A stretch of 64,000 nt of DNA from Archilochus colubris (Eukaryota > Chordata > Aves > Apodiformes > Trochilidae), in NCBI GenBank assembly GCA_023079485.1, contig CM041092.1:2117127-2181126 (forward strand). The letters run 5' to 3'. Every line of letters starts with the position of its first letter. Position 1 is the stretch's first letter. The notes beneath the pieces are model-generated. The model saw only the letters and a list, made by a program, of their open reading frames with translations, was not told where the DNA came from and searched no databases. The position numbers were made by a program, and so were the translations under genes. This document shows positions 24,452 to 39,400 of this stretch, piece after piece.

Positions 24452-27400
24452 CTGCAAAAAAAAAAATAATATTCAATAGTTACAGGCAGAACATGAATAT
24501 TTCCTTACAAATTTTCATCATTTCTTACAAGCACTGTGTGTTTTCACACAGCTCCTGCCTGGATCAGGGAGGAACTTTCACACACAGAAACAAAATATTT
24601 AGAACTAGAAATTTGTATTTATAGTGCTGTCCCTTCTACAAGATCATTGCATTTAACTAAATTATCAGCCTAACTTATGGCTAAGAGTACCAAGAAGTCT
24701 CCTGAAGGAGCAAACTCACATCACAGAATGGTTTCAATTGGAAGGGACACCTCCCAGCAGCCCAGGTAAGAGGAACCACACTGGCTCAGCAGCAGTTACT
24801 CTGTTAGCAAGGAAGGCACTGATCTAACCTACTATCCCCACCCCACCTCAGCACTACTGCTAGAAATCTTAAGTGGTTTTCTCATTTATTATCTTTTTCT
24901 GGAGAGAAATCCAAGGCCTATTCAGTTAAGGTTGTACTTTGCAAAGCACTTGCTGATGTGGCTTGAAACACCCTTTGACTTGAGGGAAAGAAGAACTAAA
25001 AGCATTGATGCTAAAGAAGTATGCTTTAAGTAGGAGTGTAGTTTTAAAAAACACCTTTTTCTCCATCTGTGCAGTGAATAAATTATACATGCAATTTTCC
25101 ATCTCAAAAAGCTATTTTTAACCTCTCCAGAAACAATCAGTAAGCCACATTTCCTACTATCCCCTTTTTTACTTTTCTGATTCATAAACAAATGTGACTT
25201 TTTTTTCTTAAACATGTAACATAAAACACAGCCCAAATGCTGTCATTTTTTGGAAAATTTAACCAAGTGCAAGCTTCTGCCACTCCTGTGAAACATCTTC
25301 TAAGTACCCTGAAATAACAGTGTTGCTGTTCCATGAGAAGAAATACCTAGCTTTGTAACCAAGATGCATGCTGGCATGTTTGTTTTGTATTTTACATAAC
25401 ATATACCACATACACCTCTAATGCATACATAAAACAGGAATGTGCCAGCCTGCATCTTACAACATGGGTCCATAAAGCTAGGGAGGGAACAAGGGGGGAG
25501 TCTGATAGAATCTGGAAGTGCTGCATGAGAAAGGACAAATGAAAATGGTTGAACCACACTGGAAGATCCCCCAAACTAGAATCATAGAATCACAGAATCA
25601 CAGAATTGGCTGGGTTGGAAGGGACCTCAGAGCTCATCAAGTCCAACCCTTGATCCACTCCCCCCGTGGTTCCCAGCCCATGGCACTCAGTGCCACATCC
25701 AGGCTCTTTGGAAAGATCTCCAGACACGGAGAATCCACTACTTCCCTGGGCAGCCCATTCCAATGCCTGATCACCCTCTCCAGAAAGAAATTCTTTCTCA
25801 TCTCCAACCTAAACCTCCCTGGCACAACTTGAGACCCTGCCCTCTTGTCTTGCTGAGAGTTGCCTGGGAAAAGAGCCCAACCCCCCCCTGGCTCCAACCT
25901 CCTTTCAGGGAGTTGCAGAGAGTGATGAGGTCTCCCCTGAGCCTCCTCTTCTCCAGCCTCAACACCCCCAGCTCCCTCAGCCCTTCCTCACAGGAATTCT
26001 GCTGGATCCCTTCACAGCCTCCTTGCTCTTCTCTGGACCTGCTCCAGCACCTCAATCTCCTTCCTCAGCTGAGGGGCCCAGAACTGGACACAGGACTCAA
26101 GCTGTGGCCTCACCAGGGCTGAGCACAGGGGCAGAAACCCTTCCCTGGACCTGCTGGCCATGCTGTTCCCGAGCCAGCCCAGGATGCCATTGGCCTTCTT
26201 GGCCACCTGGGCACACTGCTGGCTCATGTTCAGCTTCCTGTAACCCCAAACTCCCAGGTCCCTTTCTGCCACTCTGTGCCCAGCCTGGAGCTCCCCATGG
26301 GGTTGTTGTGGCCAAAGTGCAAGACCCAGCACTCGTAACTTCAAACTGCTCCAACGTTGCACTTACCTTGCTATACTGCTGATGGCACTGCTAGGAGTTA
26401 CCTTTGGCACTCTGTCCATGCTGGCAGCAACTGTGGCAAGTTTTAAGGCTGTTGGCGAGGGTGCTGAAGTCCTTGTGTTGATGTGCACATTGACTGGAGA
26501 CACAACACTGACATTGTTGAGGTGCACTGCGTTGGTCAGGCAAGAATTGTTCATGGGGAGCGTCTGAGGGCTGCTTGTGCACAATGCTGGGATTAAGTGG
26601 TTTGTGGTGGTGTGGCCAACTGTCCTTACGAGCTGTACAGTTGAAATCCCTGGGCTGGATGATAAAGCCATGTTGGTGGAGTATAAAGTTCTAGAGGTTC
26701 CTGTTACGAAACAGATGTCGGGAATTAAAAACATGCCATCTCCTAGCTGCAAAGATTAACCTTAAGGGTAATGCTTTAAGTATGTACATCAGTGGAACTG
26801 TGCAAGAAACTGTTTCCAAAAGATTCACAAAATGTAAAATTGTAGGAATATTTCCCATTAATGTGAGAAATAATTAATAACTTGAGAAATATTTCATCCA
26901 TTTTTTTTTCATTCACAAGAACATCAGAAAGTGACAGAAGTGACTGCAAGACCAAGGACTTTTACATTGCCCAACTTTGTACATGTCATTTTTGGTGCTG
27001 TAAAGGGGCAACGTTCCCCACAGGACTGAACAGAGAACACCTTAGCTGGGCAACCTCAGAGACCCACTGCAGAGCCAAATTCTGATACTCTGAATCACCT
27101 CCTACCTCCTGCTGGCAACCTAAAGTTCTGTGGGCCAGTCTCCCTCAATGCTGCAAAACTAAGGGTCTAAGACCAGGCAAAGGAAAATCTCCTTTCAGAT
27201 GATGCTGCAGTGCTTCATTTCCCTCCCATGTTGTGAAAAACTTCAGGTTTCACAGTGTGTATTTAAACCAGAGGTTCTCACATCTCACCTAGCTATTCCC
27301 TGCTCTCATTTTCATCACAGGGAAACTAGATGCCTTTTCTCTTACAATCTTATTCCCCAAAAAATCTGCTTTGAGCTAATATTTCCTACTTTATCAGTCT

Positions 27401-30400
27401 TCCTATCCTAAATAGGGACAACTACTCTACCTCATTGCCACCCACAGCTTTACAACAGTACCAGAAATCTCATTTTACATGCAGAATATTTGCAGTGGTT
27501 TCCATCAATCATGAAGCTGTGTGCCACACACAGGCATGGTACCTGCCTTGTCCCTGCCCACACAGCCCTCAAAACATCACCCTCACAGATATGATCTTAA
27601 AGAATCATACACAGATGTCGTCTTCTCTCCTGGAGCTGTATTGATTTCGTTCAGTTGTGGTTTTGTTCCCTCTATTCCTTTCATATTATCATTAACACAG
27701 CCTGGCAGGTGGTTTATAAAACTAATCATTAGCTGTTAAAAAATCCAAATTACTCTAAAAGCCTTTTATTTGTTAGGACAGTCAAATGTTGTCTCTCAGC
27801 ACCACTGGCACAGCTGTCTGCTGGTTACAGGGACTAAGGAGAGCTGGGGGAAGGTGATGACAGTCAATGTCTTCCATTTTTGCTGGGATTTGAGAGAAAC
27901 CCTGAACAGTGAGACCTGAAACTAGCAAGGATGTCAAAGGCACTGCTAGGAGCTGATTAGTTTGTTTTGTCTGAACACTCAAGTGGGATACTGACAAATA
28001 ATGTAGCAACTTTTCTGTTTCCTTCTCCAAGTACCTAACAATGTTTTGAGCAATTGACATTTTTTTAATTACACATCCACAGCTGATTTTACTATGCTGT
28101 CCCATAACAGATCATAACAGATTACTGAAAGCCTACAAAAGAAAACAGAAACAATGCTTTTCCATTGTAAAAGAGCATTTGGTAGTTTTATTGCCATACT
28201 AGCCTACATGCCACTGCACAGAAGTATTTTAAAGAACAATATTTAAAAGTATCACAATATATTTGAGATGTCTGTTGACTAAATAGCATTTCAGAAATCA
28301 GAAATCAGATCAGTTGGCATATTGTCAGCTCACACTAGACCAGGAGTTTTAAAAAATCATCACCTGAAGGCTGGACAACACCATTAATATTGTTGTGGCT
28401 GGTGTTTTGTTCCTTCGTTACCTCACTGCGACTGGGAGCAGGTGCACTGACCACTGCAGATGCAGCAAAGTGGGCACTGGCTGAATCAAGTGTTTTTGAC
28501 ATACAGTCAGAGGTGCTGGAGCCCTGGGGGAATTAAAAAAAACAAAAAACAAAGTTTTTTCCTTCATCTAAATATTTTTTTTTAACTATACATGGACAAA
28601 ATTAAACATTGCACATCGGGATTGTTATAATGCACAATTACCAGCAAATAAATAAATACATCATCTCCATGTAATTATCAGCAAATAAATAAATAAATAA
28701 TCATCTCAATGTAATTGGCAGCAAATAAATAAATAAATACATCATCTCAATGCACCATAACAGTAAATATTTCCCTATCCCAAGTCTGATGAAAATTTGT
28801 AAACTCCTGTCCAAATATGTGTTGTATAAGTCCTGCCCAATTCAGCCAGTTAATGGAAAAAGCAACTCTTGGAATGGCAGAGCTCTTTCCCAATTTGTCC
28901 TTCAGTTTGGAGAAGGCTCCAAGGAGACTATAAAGTGGCTTTCCAGTATCTACAGGGAACCTACAGGGAAGCTGGGAAGGACTCTTCATCAGGGAGTGTA
29001 GTGACAGGACAAAGGAGAATGGTTCTGAACTGGAAGAGGGAAGACTGAGATCTTAGGAAGAAACTGTTTGGGGTGAGAGTGCTGAGCCCCTGTCCCAGGT
29101 TCCCCCAGAAGCTGTGGCTGCCCCATCCCTGGCAGTGTTGAAGGTTGGATGGGGCTTGGAGCACCCTGGGCTGGGGGAGAGGTTCCTGAGCATGGCAGGG
29201 GGGTTGGGACTGGATGAGCTTTAAGGTCCCTTCCCATCCAGATCAGTTTGTGGTTGTATGAAGAACATTCTACATGAATTCTAAAATTTAACCTCAGGTG
29301 TAGTATTTAAGTTGTAAGGAAGATGAGAAACACAGTGAGCAAAAAGCAAGATACCCTCATATGACAACATGTAAGGTGCTTTACCTGTGCTTTTGGATGT
29401 GTCTGTTGTGAGGAATGCTGAGATTGCTGTTTCTGCTGAAGCTGAGCAAGTTGTTGCCTCTGCATTTGAACTAACTGCTGTTGATGTGTCTGGAATTGTT
29501 CCTCTGTGATACCCCCTGTTACTACAAAAAAGAAAGTGAAGCCAGCATTAAACAAGCCTGCACAGAACAAGTACATCTGAAATGCAAGACTGAATCCCTG
29601 CTGGATAACAAGTTGCTGAAGACAACAGACGTGGTGTTAGATGCTTGCAAAGATCTTCATAATATTCCCATGCAAGGGAGGGGGAGAGGTCAAGCTGTCT
29701 GTGTTCTTTTAGCACTGAACCAGTTTATAACAAAAGGATTCTCAGCTTCCTTTTTTTTTGAGCATTTTCTATCTCTGGTGGTTTTCCTTGTGGCAGCTTT
29801 AAGCAAAAGCTTAAAGAGATTGTTTTTTCTGGTTTTCAGAAAAGAAGCATGTCCTAAAAACCACAGCTGAGGAAGAAGTACAGTGGGCTGAGCAGGGTGT
29901 CCTCTCCCCAGTGAACACTGGGAGGTTACTCCTGTACAGCTTTCCTTCCTACAGCCCCCTGTTATTGCCCTTTTCTCTGACACCAGAACAGACTCCACAG
30001 CAAATACATCCTTGGCACTCCAGACCTCCATCAGCAGCCCAGCCAGAACTCCCTGAGTTCAGCAGCTTGTCCACAGCTCTGTACCAGCCCTCCCCTCGAA
30101 GGACTTGGAACTAACACACCCTGGCAAAGCTCAGCACCAGCTCTAAGGCTCAGGAAATATGGGAAGTACCACAAATCACTGTTTATTCAGCAAACCCAAC
30201 CTGACCTTCCTATTTCACACTTCTGTTTCCCTGAAAGAAATAACATCCAGTTTCACCTGCATGGGATTTTCACTGCCAATTAGTTGTTTTAATGGAGTAA
30301 GAGTTCAAGGGTGACAGAATGTTTATTAATGAGAACCAGGTTAATGCAACCCCAGTAATATCAGACTGTCAGCCAGTGAAGGGAATGGTGAAGATAGAAA

Positions 30401-33400
30401 AGCTGTTCTCAATACTGCCCCCACAAACAACTGTGCACTCAATAAAGTGAAAATACTGTCAAATGTTTCACATTAAAATGTGTTCTGTGCAATTGATGCT
30501 AATCAAGAGAACTAAGTTATCCTAAGAACTAAAAAGATAATTCACTTTTCAAAGATTCACATTCATTACATTTCAGCAGTTTATTCTCATCTATGTTTTC
30601 CAGAAACTGACACTGTCCTTCTCAACACCTGGGTTCTGCAGAAATATCACCACGAGATGCTGAATTACCATTAAAATATGAAGTGATCCATCTTTCAGGG
30701 TCTGGTCTGTCATTTATTAGTTGTAATATTTGCCATTGCTCTGAAATTCCATTCTGAAACTGAGACTGTGACTATTCAGGAATTAGTCCTGCAGCTTCTC
30801 TACTGCTATGTTACCAACACAGGTTTCAGGCACATTCAGGAGAGCATTTGAAAATGCAACAATTGATGCAGTTACTTCCATTACATTCAAGGGAGACTGT
30901 AACTTCAACCATATTCTAAAATCAAATTTGTTCTGAATTTAGGTTTACTCTGTTCCTCTTGAAGGTTCCTGTGTGTTACTACAAGCATTTAAAGCCCAAA
31001 GGTGTCAACTGAACATGCTGGGTTCCCTCTAAACAATCATCCCAAAATGTGTTGCAATACTGAAGGCACCAGAGCCAAGAACAGCATTAGGGAACATTAC
31101 ATATGGATGTATTTCTGTTTTTAAGTGCTTAGGTAACAAACTCTAGAACATATCTTCTGTTTTATTAAGAAAAAATGCTTCCAAATGACCTTAGATGGCA
31201 CAAGGAAATACCTAAATTGCACAAAGCTGTAATTAACTTATTTCTCTACCATGCAGGGATATTCATCTAGACTCAAAGTTGCACTCAGCCCAGAACTGGA
31301 AAGACACAGTAGAGAAAGCAGTTTGTACCTCAGAGGATCATCTAATTTATCCTACAAATCCATTCTGTGTCTTCAATTTCCCTTCTCAGTTTGACCCAGA
31401 AGTCATCACCCAGCCCATTACAAGGTAGAGGGAAGCTGACTGGTAATGCAATAATCACATGTTGCAGCTCCACTCAGCTCTCTCCCCATCACCTGATATT
31501 TATTCAGTGGTCAGACTGAACTCAGCTGTTACTCTTGTTACAAAACAGCAGATGTTCATTAGCACATTTAATGTAATCTGCTTCTGCCAAATCAAACTGA
31601 AGGGTCCTACAGAAAAAATAAAAACCCAAACCTTTACTAAGTCCCAAGGTAGCCTTTAAGGTCACAGTTAAGTGCAAGAGTTCTGTACTTCTTATAAAAG
31701 GTTCTATTTACCAGGATTTTAGCTTCCACTGCTGAGTGGATTTCCTATTTTAATCAAAGCCTGACTGTCTTGAAACACTACAACAGAACAGGGTAAAAAA
31801 AGTAAATGTTAAATTAAGTTTTCCAGGCTCCTCTCCTCCTTGACAGCTCTGGTTTGGATTATGCCACTTAGGATGTGAAGGCTTTAATCAAAAATCATCT
31901 TCCAGGCTGCCCCAAAAGTGGTATTTCATTAATTCTAATTTTTTTATTTTTTGGGGAGGGGGGGGCAAAGGGGGGAGAAATCCCCTCTACAAAACTAAGC
32001 TTGCTCCATAAGTGAGAATGCCACCATCTGGAGCTGTTTTCTGCAGGCACATGGTAACTGAGCAGGTAACTGGAACTGCCACCTGCTGAAGATGTTGCCT
32101 AAAGCCTTCTCCACTATCTACTAATTCCTGGAAAATTCCTTCCTCCATCTCACCTCCTGATGATCAGTCCTTAGCTCATCCCTTTCTCTCATGAAGCAGA
32201 GGATTCTGCTGGAGGTGTCTCTGGCCAGGAGACCAACTTTACTTTTCCAGCTAGAGTGTGTAAGACCACAATGCAGTTTACACAACTGAGCAAACTGACT
32301 GTTCCAGTGCCCTTGTCTCAAAGTTCCTCCAGTTCCACTTTGCCCACTTGCAGTTTGTACAACATGAGCAAGAGGGTAATTTACCTTGAAGCAGTGATTC
32401 TTTATTCATGCACTTTCAACATGTCATAGAGTTTTCAAACCAGTACTTCTGTGTGCACTGTGCCTAAGATCTGTGGGAATACCAGAGTACAAGTTGCTTT
32501 ATTGATACAAATCAAAAATATACTGCAGAGGTAGCTTTGTGTACTCTTGTGCACCAAAGCCCACAGGGAGCAACTCCCAAGTCTTCTCTAAAATAAAATT
32601 TAAAAAAAAAAAAAATCAAAAGGGTTCAGTGTAACTACTGACACTGTTTCCCTGAGGCAGCTTTGTGCTTCCAGAGTGTGCTATAAAATCCATTTATTTC
32701 AACAATCATGACCCAAACAGAATGATTTTAATAAAAGCAGGAGTACCTGTGCTCACTTAATGCATAACCAGACTTTGACCAGCCCTTTGAAAGTTTACTC
32801 ACTGTTTACTAATGAGAAAATCTGAACAGCAGTGCCTCTTGCTGGCTCAGTTACTAGGTGAAGAACTCTGTTTTCTACTGAATCTGATCCAGCATTACAG
32901 GATCTGTTTTGTCATTTAAATCTGGAAGGAAAAAGGTTTTCCATAACCATAAATTTCCCTGTATAATGTACTTCATCTACTAAGTGATCTCTAATTTAAA
33001 TGTATTTTTCAGATGACTTTTAAAATTACGTAATGGAATTTAATTACTATTCCTCTACAAAGTGGCTTAGATGCAACAGATTTGGCTTTATGCTTTTTTT
33101 TTTTAAAGCTATTTCCCTAGTCTCTCCCACCATTAAAATGCATGTTTCTCTGTTCTTTCCTTTAGTTGTCTTTCCCCCACACTGCAAATCCTGAAATGCA
33201 CATGAATTACCTCAGTCAGGAAAGGCTGACATTTTTTTACTTATATATGCAGTTTCCTACCAAAACTCAGCCACCCCTTTCCCTGAATATGCTGTTCTCA
33301 TCTTTATTTTTTATTATGTGCCATCTTTCCCATAGCTACCAGAATTCTCATCCACTGCTGCAATCCTCCTTTATACTAAAGCCAGGGATGGAGACTTCAC

Positions 33401-36400
33401 AAATCTCTTCAACCTTTTCCCTTCCCTCATTTCTTCATAAACTATTAAAATTAGATGTATCAGCTTTCATTCCAAAATATTCTCCTAGATTTTTAGGCAA
33501 ATTCTACCCTTGGGAGAAAAAAGAAAAACCCCACCACCCTCCCCAAGCAGAATTCAAGGCCCCCAAGTTTTTCATACAGCTAATTCTTAAATAATCCATT
33601 GATGTTTATTATATTATCATGAAAAACTGAACTGAAACAGAACTGACTTAACCTACATCCTGTGAAGCAGCTTTCCTTACCTTGGTCTCATACTTTATTC
33701 ATGCAGAGAAATCTGGCAGTATCACTTGTTATAAAGGACTACCAGCAAATCCTGTTGTTCCTTACTGATTATAGCCCATGTTTCACATCCCTAACTGACA
33801 AAGTATTCCTATTTTAAGCATTTTCTTTAACAAGACATCTCTTGACAATTATCAATAATGCTATCACAAACATCTGCCCAGATTTCTGCTACAGATGCAG
33901 CTCTCCAGATCTTCAAGTTCCTTACCAGAAACAAAACCAAGTATGACCACAGCACCTCATGTCTGTTCTCTTTACACATCAGAAAAACATTCTGGTGTAA
34001 ATCCTTTCATGAGACAGAGAACAACACAGAGGTTGCAACAACTATAGTGAGAAGTTATAAAAGGATTAGGGTGGAATAAATATTCTGTGCCTATGCCAGT
34101 ACTACACTGATATTTCTCAGTAAGCTAATGCTCAGCCTTTTAGAACCATAAAAAGCTGCTTTTGTCCTCAAGAAATTTAATTTCTACAACATGAATTCTA
34201 AAGGTTTGTTATGGAAGATTAAATACTCAAACCTGCAGCTGACTTCAACCAAGAGAGAACATTCCACATCTATTTACAGTTAATTACAGAATTCAGAATC
34301 AGATGATACTCATTATCCTGTTTTCCAGTACCTAATCCTGTATATACACAACACAGAAGGAAAATACTCTGATGTTTGTGGATGCTTGGTAGGAGAAACC
34401 TTCTGGAATACCTCCAACTATTCAGCTTTTTAAAGACTCATACATCCCTTTACAACTATCAAGAAGTGACCATGTTGAAACTGAAGCAACTACAATTCCT
34501 AGCACACAAAGCAAGTGATGTAAAGTCTGCCAGTGTAAGCTTGAAGAATTTTTTTTCTTTTGGTGGCTCTTATTCCGACTTCAATGTTTCTACACCCAAA
34601 ACACCAACAAAGGGTCTACAAAAATAATTAAAAAAAATCCACAAAAATCTGTTGTGCTTGTTTTGTGTTCTTGTGAAGATACTAGAGTAAACTTTTCTTA
34701 AAAAAGAATGTAAAGCTGCTTATATATGACTGGCTGCTTTGCTCATCAGGCCACAAAGCTGAGTGGTGAGAGGTGGCTGCACTGGCTAGGAGAACTAGAG
34801 ATGACATTTCAGAGCAATCTCCTATCACAGTTCATCAATGCCTGATGATTTTCTGAAAATATCAACAGAAAGGATGCACCACTGGATGCTTCCAGTGTTA
34901 AAGTTCTTACTGTGACAGCTATCCACAGGAAGTGCTGTTTCCAGACTCTCTCATGCCTGCTCACCATGCTTACTAACTTGCTCCTCCTTTTCTCAGACCT
35001 TCTGGCAAGATTTAAAAGAAAAACTCCAACAACAAAGACACTCCTCCCTCCAAGAAAAAAACAAACGCTTTCCTTTTTGCATTTCTAAAGAGCATTCTTC
35101 TCTCCTTAAATAGGGTTAGACTAATTAAGGTATTTAAGACTCAATCACACCTAAGTAATTCTTAAATACAAGCTGAATCCTTTGGATAATGCAGGTTTTG
35201 AGTCAAGCTCTTTATCAAGATTCTGTTGAAGCTCAGCAGCAGGAGGAAGAGCACTGTTTGTGGGAAATTTCTGTATATTCTAAGAAATGCAAAACAATTA
35301 GCTTGTCTCTTTGATCTAGGTAACATATCACTGCCAAAGATGTTATCAGCAGCCCAGTCACAAACAAAACCACTGGAATTCAATATTTTAAGTTCCAGAA
35401 GAATTCAAATCCTTGCCTACCTGATATGCCGTTCTTGCTGGTGTTCAATAAAGCTACAGAAGCTGCAGAAACTCTTTTATTATTCACAGTCTGCCCTGGT
35501 TTCCTTGAGGTACATTCTTCACTATCACTGTCCTGGAGATTTAGTAGCCTTGGCTGAAAACACTGCAGTCGACATGATCTGATATTGCTTAGGATTTCAG
35601 AAAGGGACAGTCTGTTTTCACAACGTTTATTGGAAGCATTGGTCCGTGAAAAATTAGAAGAAAAGTCCAAAGTCTGGGAAGAGCTTGAAAAACTGTTCAG
35701 CATTTCTGGATCAATCTGTCTCAGGACAGGATCATGTTCTGTGGATATTCGGTCCATTATAACCCTAATTAAAAAACAGAATGAGAAGAGACATGAGTTT
35801 AACATCTCTTGTTAATAATTCTATCCTTTGAAGGGGAATGAGGAGTCAAAACAAAGCATCTGTACCTTCCACCCCTGCCAATTCGTCTCCTTGCAAATCC
35901 TATACACCTCCTGGGAATTGTAAGGGTTGTAAGGCAATGCCTGAACCTCAGCTTGTCCAATCCTGCCAATTCTGAGTTTTCATATGAAGAACTAGTTTGG
36001 TCCAAACGAGGCTATAAAGAAAGAAGAAAAGGCAATTTTGCACTCATTAGAATGTATACTTTGACTAGGCTATGACTGCATATTTATTGTGCACAAGCTA
36101 CAGGAAAGAAAATGCTGAAAATGCCCACACAGCTATCACATTATTAGTGTGCCCAGATTGTAACTTGAAGGATTTCTTTTTAAAAACACATCAATTCATT
36201 AAGCACAAAATCCTCTTTCCTTGATTAGTCATAAAATTAGAAGCCACAACCAAAATACAGAATGAACCAGCATGAATTCATCCCACCAAGAAGCACATAA
36301 AACTGTCCTGCTCAGCCACAGGTCCACCTTGCCCAGGACCTCCTGCCTGATAATGGCTCTTTTGGAGACTCATCACAAGACATCAAACACAGGGAGCAAT

Positions 36401-39400
36401 TATTTTCTTGTTACAGCCTCTGTGTTCAGGCTGTTAGAAGCTCTAGAAGCTCAGGACTTCCTGCAGGCAAGGCTGCATCCTGACTATGTTTTTTTAATAA
36501 GTTGAGGGTCTATCCTTCTCAATTTGTCTAGTCCCACAAGTAAAGGTCAGCAGCATGAAAGCTCTTGCCTGTAAAAATGAGTTAATGAAAAATAATTGAT
36601 AGCATGGCCTCAAAACTACAGCCCAGCTCCAGTGCTAAGGATGACAATACAGACAAAAACTTGCAGTACTTATTGTGACAAAGGAAATATTATCAAGGAC
36701 CCCACTGAATCACCAGCTGCACAAAGCAATGTGACAATTCCCAACACAGCTTGCAACTTAAGTGTGTAGCAATGTCAGAAAGGGTTCCTGAACTGACACT
36801 TCAGTTTTAGTTGTGAAACACATCCTGTCAAAGCTAAGAGAGGCTGCTCTGAAAGGCCTTTGTTCCAATACACAGCATTCAATTACCACATCGTGGCTCT
36901 ACCTGCAGTATCAGCTTACCTGAGGGTATTTTTATTACTTCAGGAAGATCTTCAGTATTATTATGAACTCAAAACTGCATAACCTTTACAAGTAGTAATG
37001 CTGTGTGCTGTCTGGAATGCCTTATATGACAGGTTAATAAATATTCATTAATATAATCAATTTTTGTGATCAGGTTAAACTTACAGCAACAGCAGTGCTG
37101 TAAAGATACAATTAATTTATGTCAGAGTTAACCAAAACTCAAATGGTTTCAGTAGCTAAAAAACCCACACAGCTAACATTAAGGCTGTTAAATAACTTGC
37201 TTCTGAACAGCAATGGAAAAGTAAAAGAAAAGAATTAAAAAAAAAACTTCCAGTCACCACAGCTTCATTTTGCAAAGGAATTAACTCACAAGGTACAAAA
37301 AAAAAAGGTAATTTCAAGAGAAACTTCAGCTAGCCCTCTGGAGCTGTAAGAACAAGTTAGTTAACTGAAAGGGCAAGTAAGTTGAGGCCACACAAAAATG
37401 GGTGGCACACAGACAAGTATCATCTTAAACAAGCCACTAATAAATCTCTACAGGAGCAGCAATTAAAAATAATGACACCATCTTTGAAAGACTGATTTGT
37501 CTGGGGTATTCTGGAAGTGGTAACACAGCAGGACCCTGCAAAGCAGGTGCAGGAGCAGGTGTCAGCACACCTCTGAGCTGTGCACATGAGCTGTCTGTGA
37601 TGCCCATGCAATAATTAGAGAATTTTGGGGATGTTTGGGCTTCTAAACAGCCTACCTAGGGACTAGATGACTTCTCTGTAAGTGGCTTTAAAGGCTACAT
37701 GAGTACACAACTCTTTTCTCAGGTAACTTCATTCTTCCCATGGGAAGCAAGCAAAGACAAACCAAACCCACTGTGGTGTTGTGCTGCTTTTCCTGGCCCT
37801 CTGCAGCCAGAGGACCAAGCTTGCTATCAACTTGCTGTCTAAAAGAAAGTGCCTGGTCAAAAATCTCACTGTGAGTGGTTCTGAGCTAAAGACAGGACAT
37901 CAATAACTAACTTTGCTCATTGTTCCAACTGAAAACTAAAGTTTTTTCAATATATCTACAGTTTGCCCTTATTCAAAAGAATTTTTTTATTTAACTATGT
38001 GGAAAAAAAACCCTCAACAGATGAAACACCTCTGCTTCAACAGCAGCCTCCATTCAATGCCTCAGTAGGTTGTCTCAGCAGAGAGAGAACTGGGACAACT
38101 GGTACCTAATGAGCTCTAAAGCTGGGAAGAAATGACATGCTAGGAACTGTGGGGGACAAAAAAATCCCTCCTTAACAGTGGCTGAATTGGTCTGCAGGGT
38201 ATACGACCTCTAGGTAATCATGCAGGAAGAGTACAATGAGGAAAATCTGTGTAGAAAGTCAAAATTACTCTGGCTTCACCAAATTACCAAAGCTTTGGTG
38301 GTGAAGTGGGAAGAGAAGACATTTGATGTCAGTACTAATTATAGCCAAGATTTTAAAAACCAAAACTTGGTTTAAAAACCAAAACTAATTGAAGCCACCC
38401 AATTCAACAGCAGATATTCTTACAGCATAATACTGGCATCCTGCTCTTCTCCTGAAAGCACAAGGTCCATCAGGATCATTTTCTTCTTCTGCTTCTGACA
38501 CTGGTGAGGGTACCTAGAACAGAAAGCAAAGGCATTTGTCCAACTGCCACATTCACATAAAACAATTAATTAGCCAAGCTTATATTTATATAACATGCCA
38601 CACTGATATATTAAATGCAAGTTTCTCAGAAGCACAGCTTAGAAAACCAGAACAAAGTAGCCATTTATACAAGTATCTCTCACAGATCTCCCTGTCCAGC
38701 AGAGCTATTCCCCATTTCAAAGCCAGACAGCCCAAATCAGGCAACTGAGATTTCTGCTTTTGTAACAGAGTATTTACCTGTGGGAACTCATCTTCATCTG
38801 AGCTGTGGAAGTCATACTGTTTGATATCACTCTTGTTGATAACAGGCAAGGGCTCAGCAGAGGGCTGTTGAGGAGTCACTACACACTCTAGTTTAGGTTT
38901 CTTCAGGTATTTCTTCTTTTGCCGTACAACGTCTGACACCTCCTCCTTTAGAGATGAATGATGAGGATGCTGGTTGGGAAAAACAAAACAGAAAAAAAAA
39001 AGATTTAACCTTGCTTCTTCTCCTCCCTTCAAGACATGACTGCTGATCTGCCTAAGCCCCTCAACATGAAGCATCTGCAGACTATGTCAGACACATAATG
39101 CAAAATGTATTAAAAGTATTTAAAAAAACAGAATTTTATCTGTGATTGTCTTTACAGGTATTTACTAATAAAAAACCTGAAAGCTTTCAGGTCATATGAG
39201 GTTATATCGGAGAGGCTCCATGCTTTGCACTACTCTCAGTATACTGTAACTGGAAATCCTATTCCAACTCTTCTGAAATCTGTTTTCTGTGGCACTCTCA
39301 GCTGTCTGAACTGCTCAGGTATGTTCAAAAGAGATTGGAGTAATTTGTGTTTCACGTTTCTCAGTTTACACTTTTTGAGATATTATTCCTTTTTGCTATT

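Larger units (their letters stand above)
24452..26366 (-). other. EPC2: EPC2 intron 13
   Basis: This is a GT-AG intron of 1.9 kb, of which about 760 bp is a sense-oriented CR1 (25,578-26,340) and about 45 bp a second CR1 tail (24,718-24,762). Nothing else was recognised. Confidence 0.9.
28524..29384 (-). other. EPC2: EPC2 intron 11
   Basis: This is a GT-AG intron of 861 bp, largely occupied by an ATAA-rich minisatellite (28,642-28,755) and an antisense CR1 fragment (28,890-29,262). Confidence 0.9.

Noticed and set aside
26012..26362. Minus-strand 116-codon frame resembling a reverse transcriptase end
   Set aside because: It belongs to the truncated CR1 in EPC2 intron 13 and the ORF is broken across frames; not a host gene.
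35380..36005. Single-frame extensions of EPC2 exons 9 and 10 into the 101-bp intron
   Set aside because: Conserved residues stop at GRGG(R) and resume at VIMDRIS; splice sites between them restore the family sequence.
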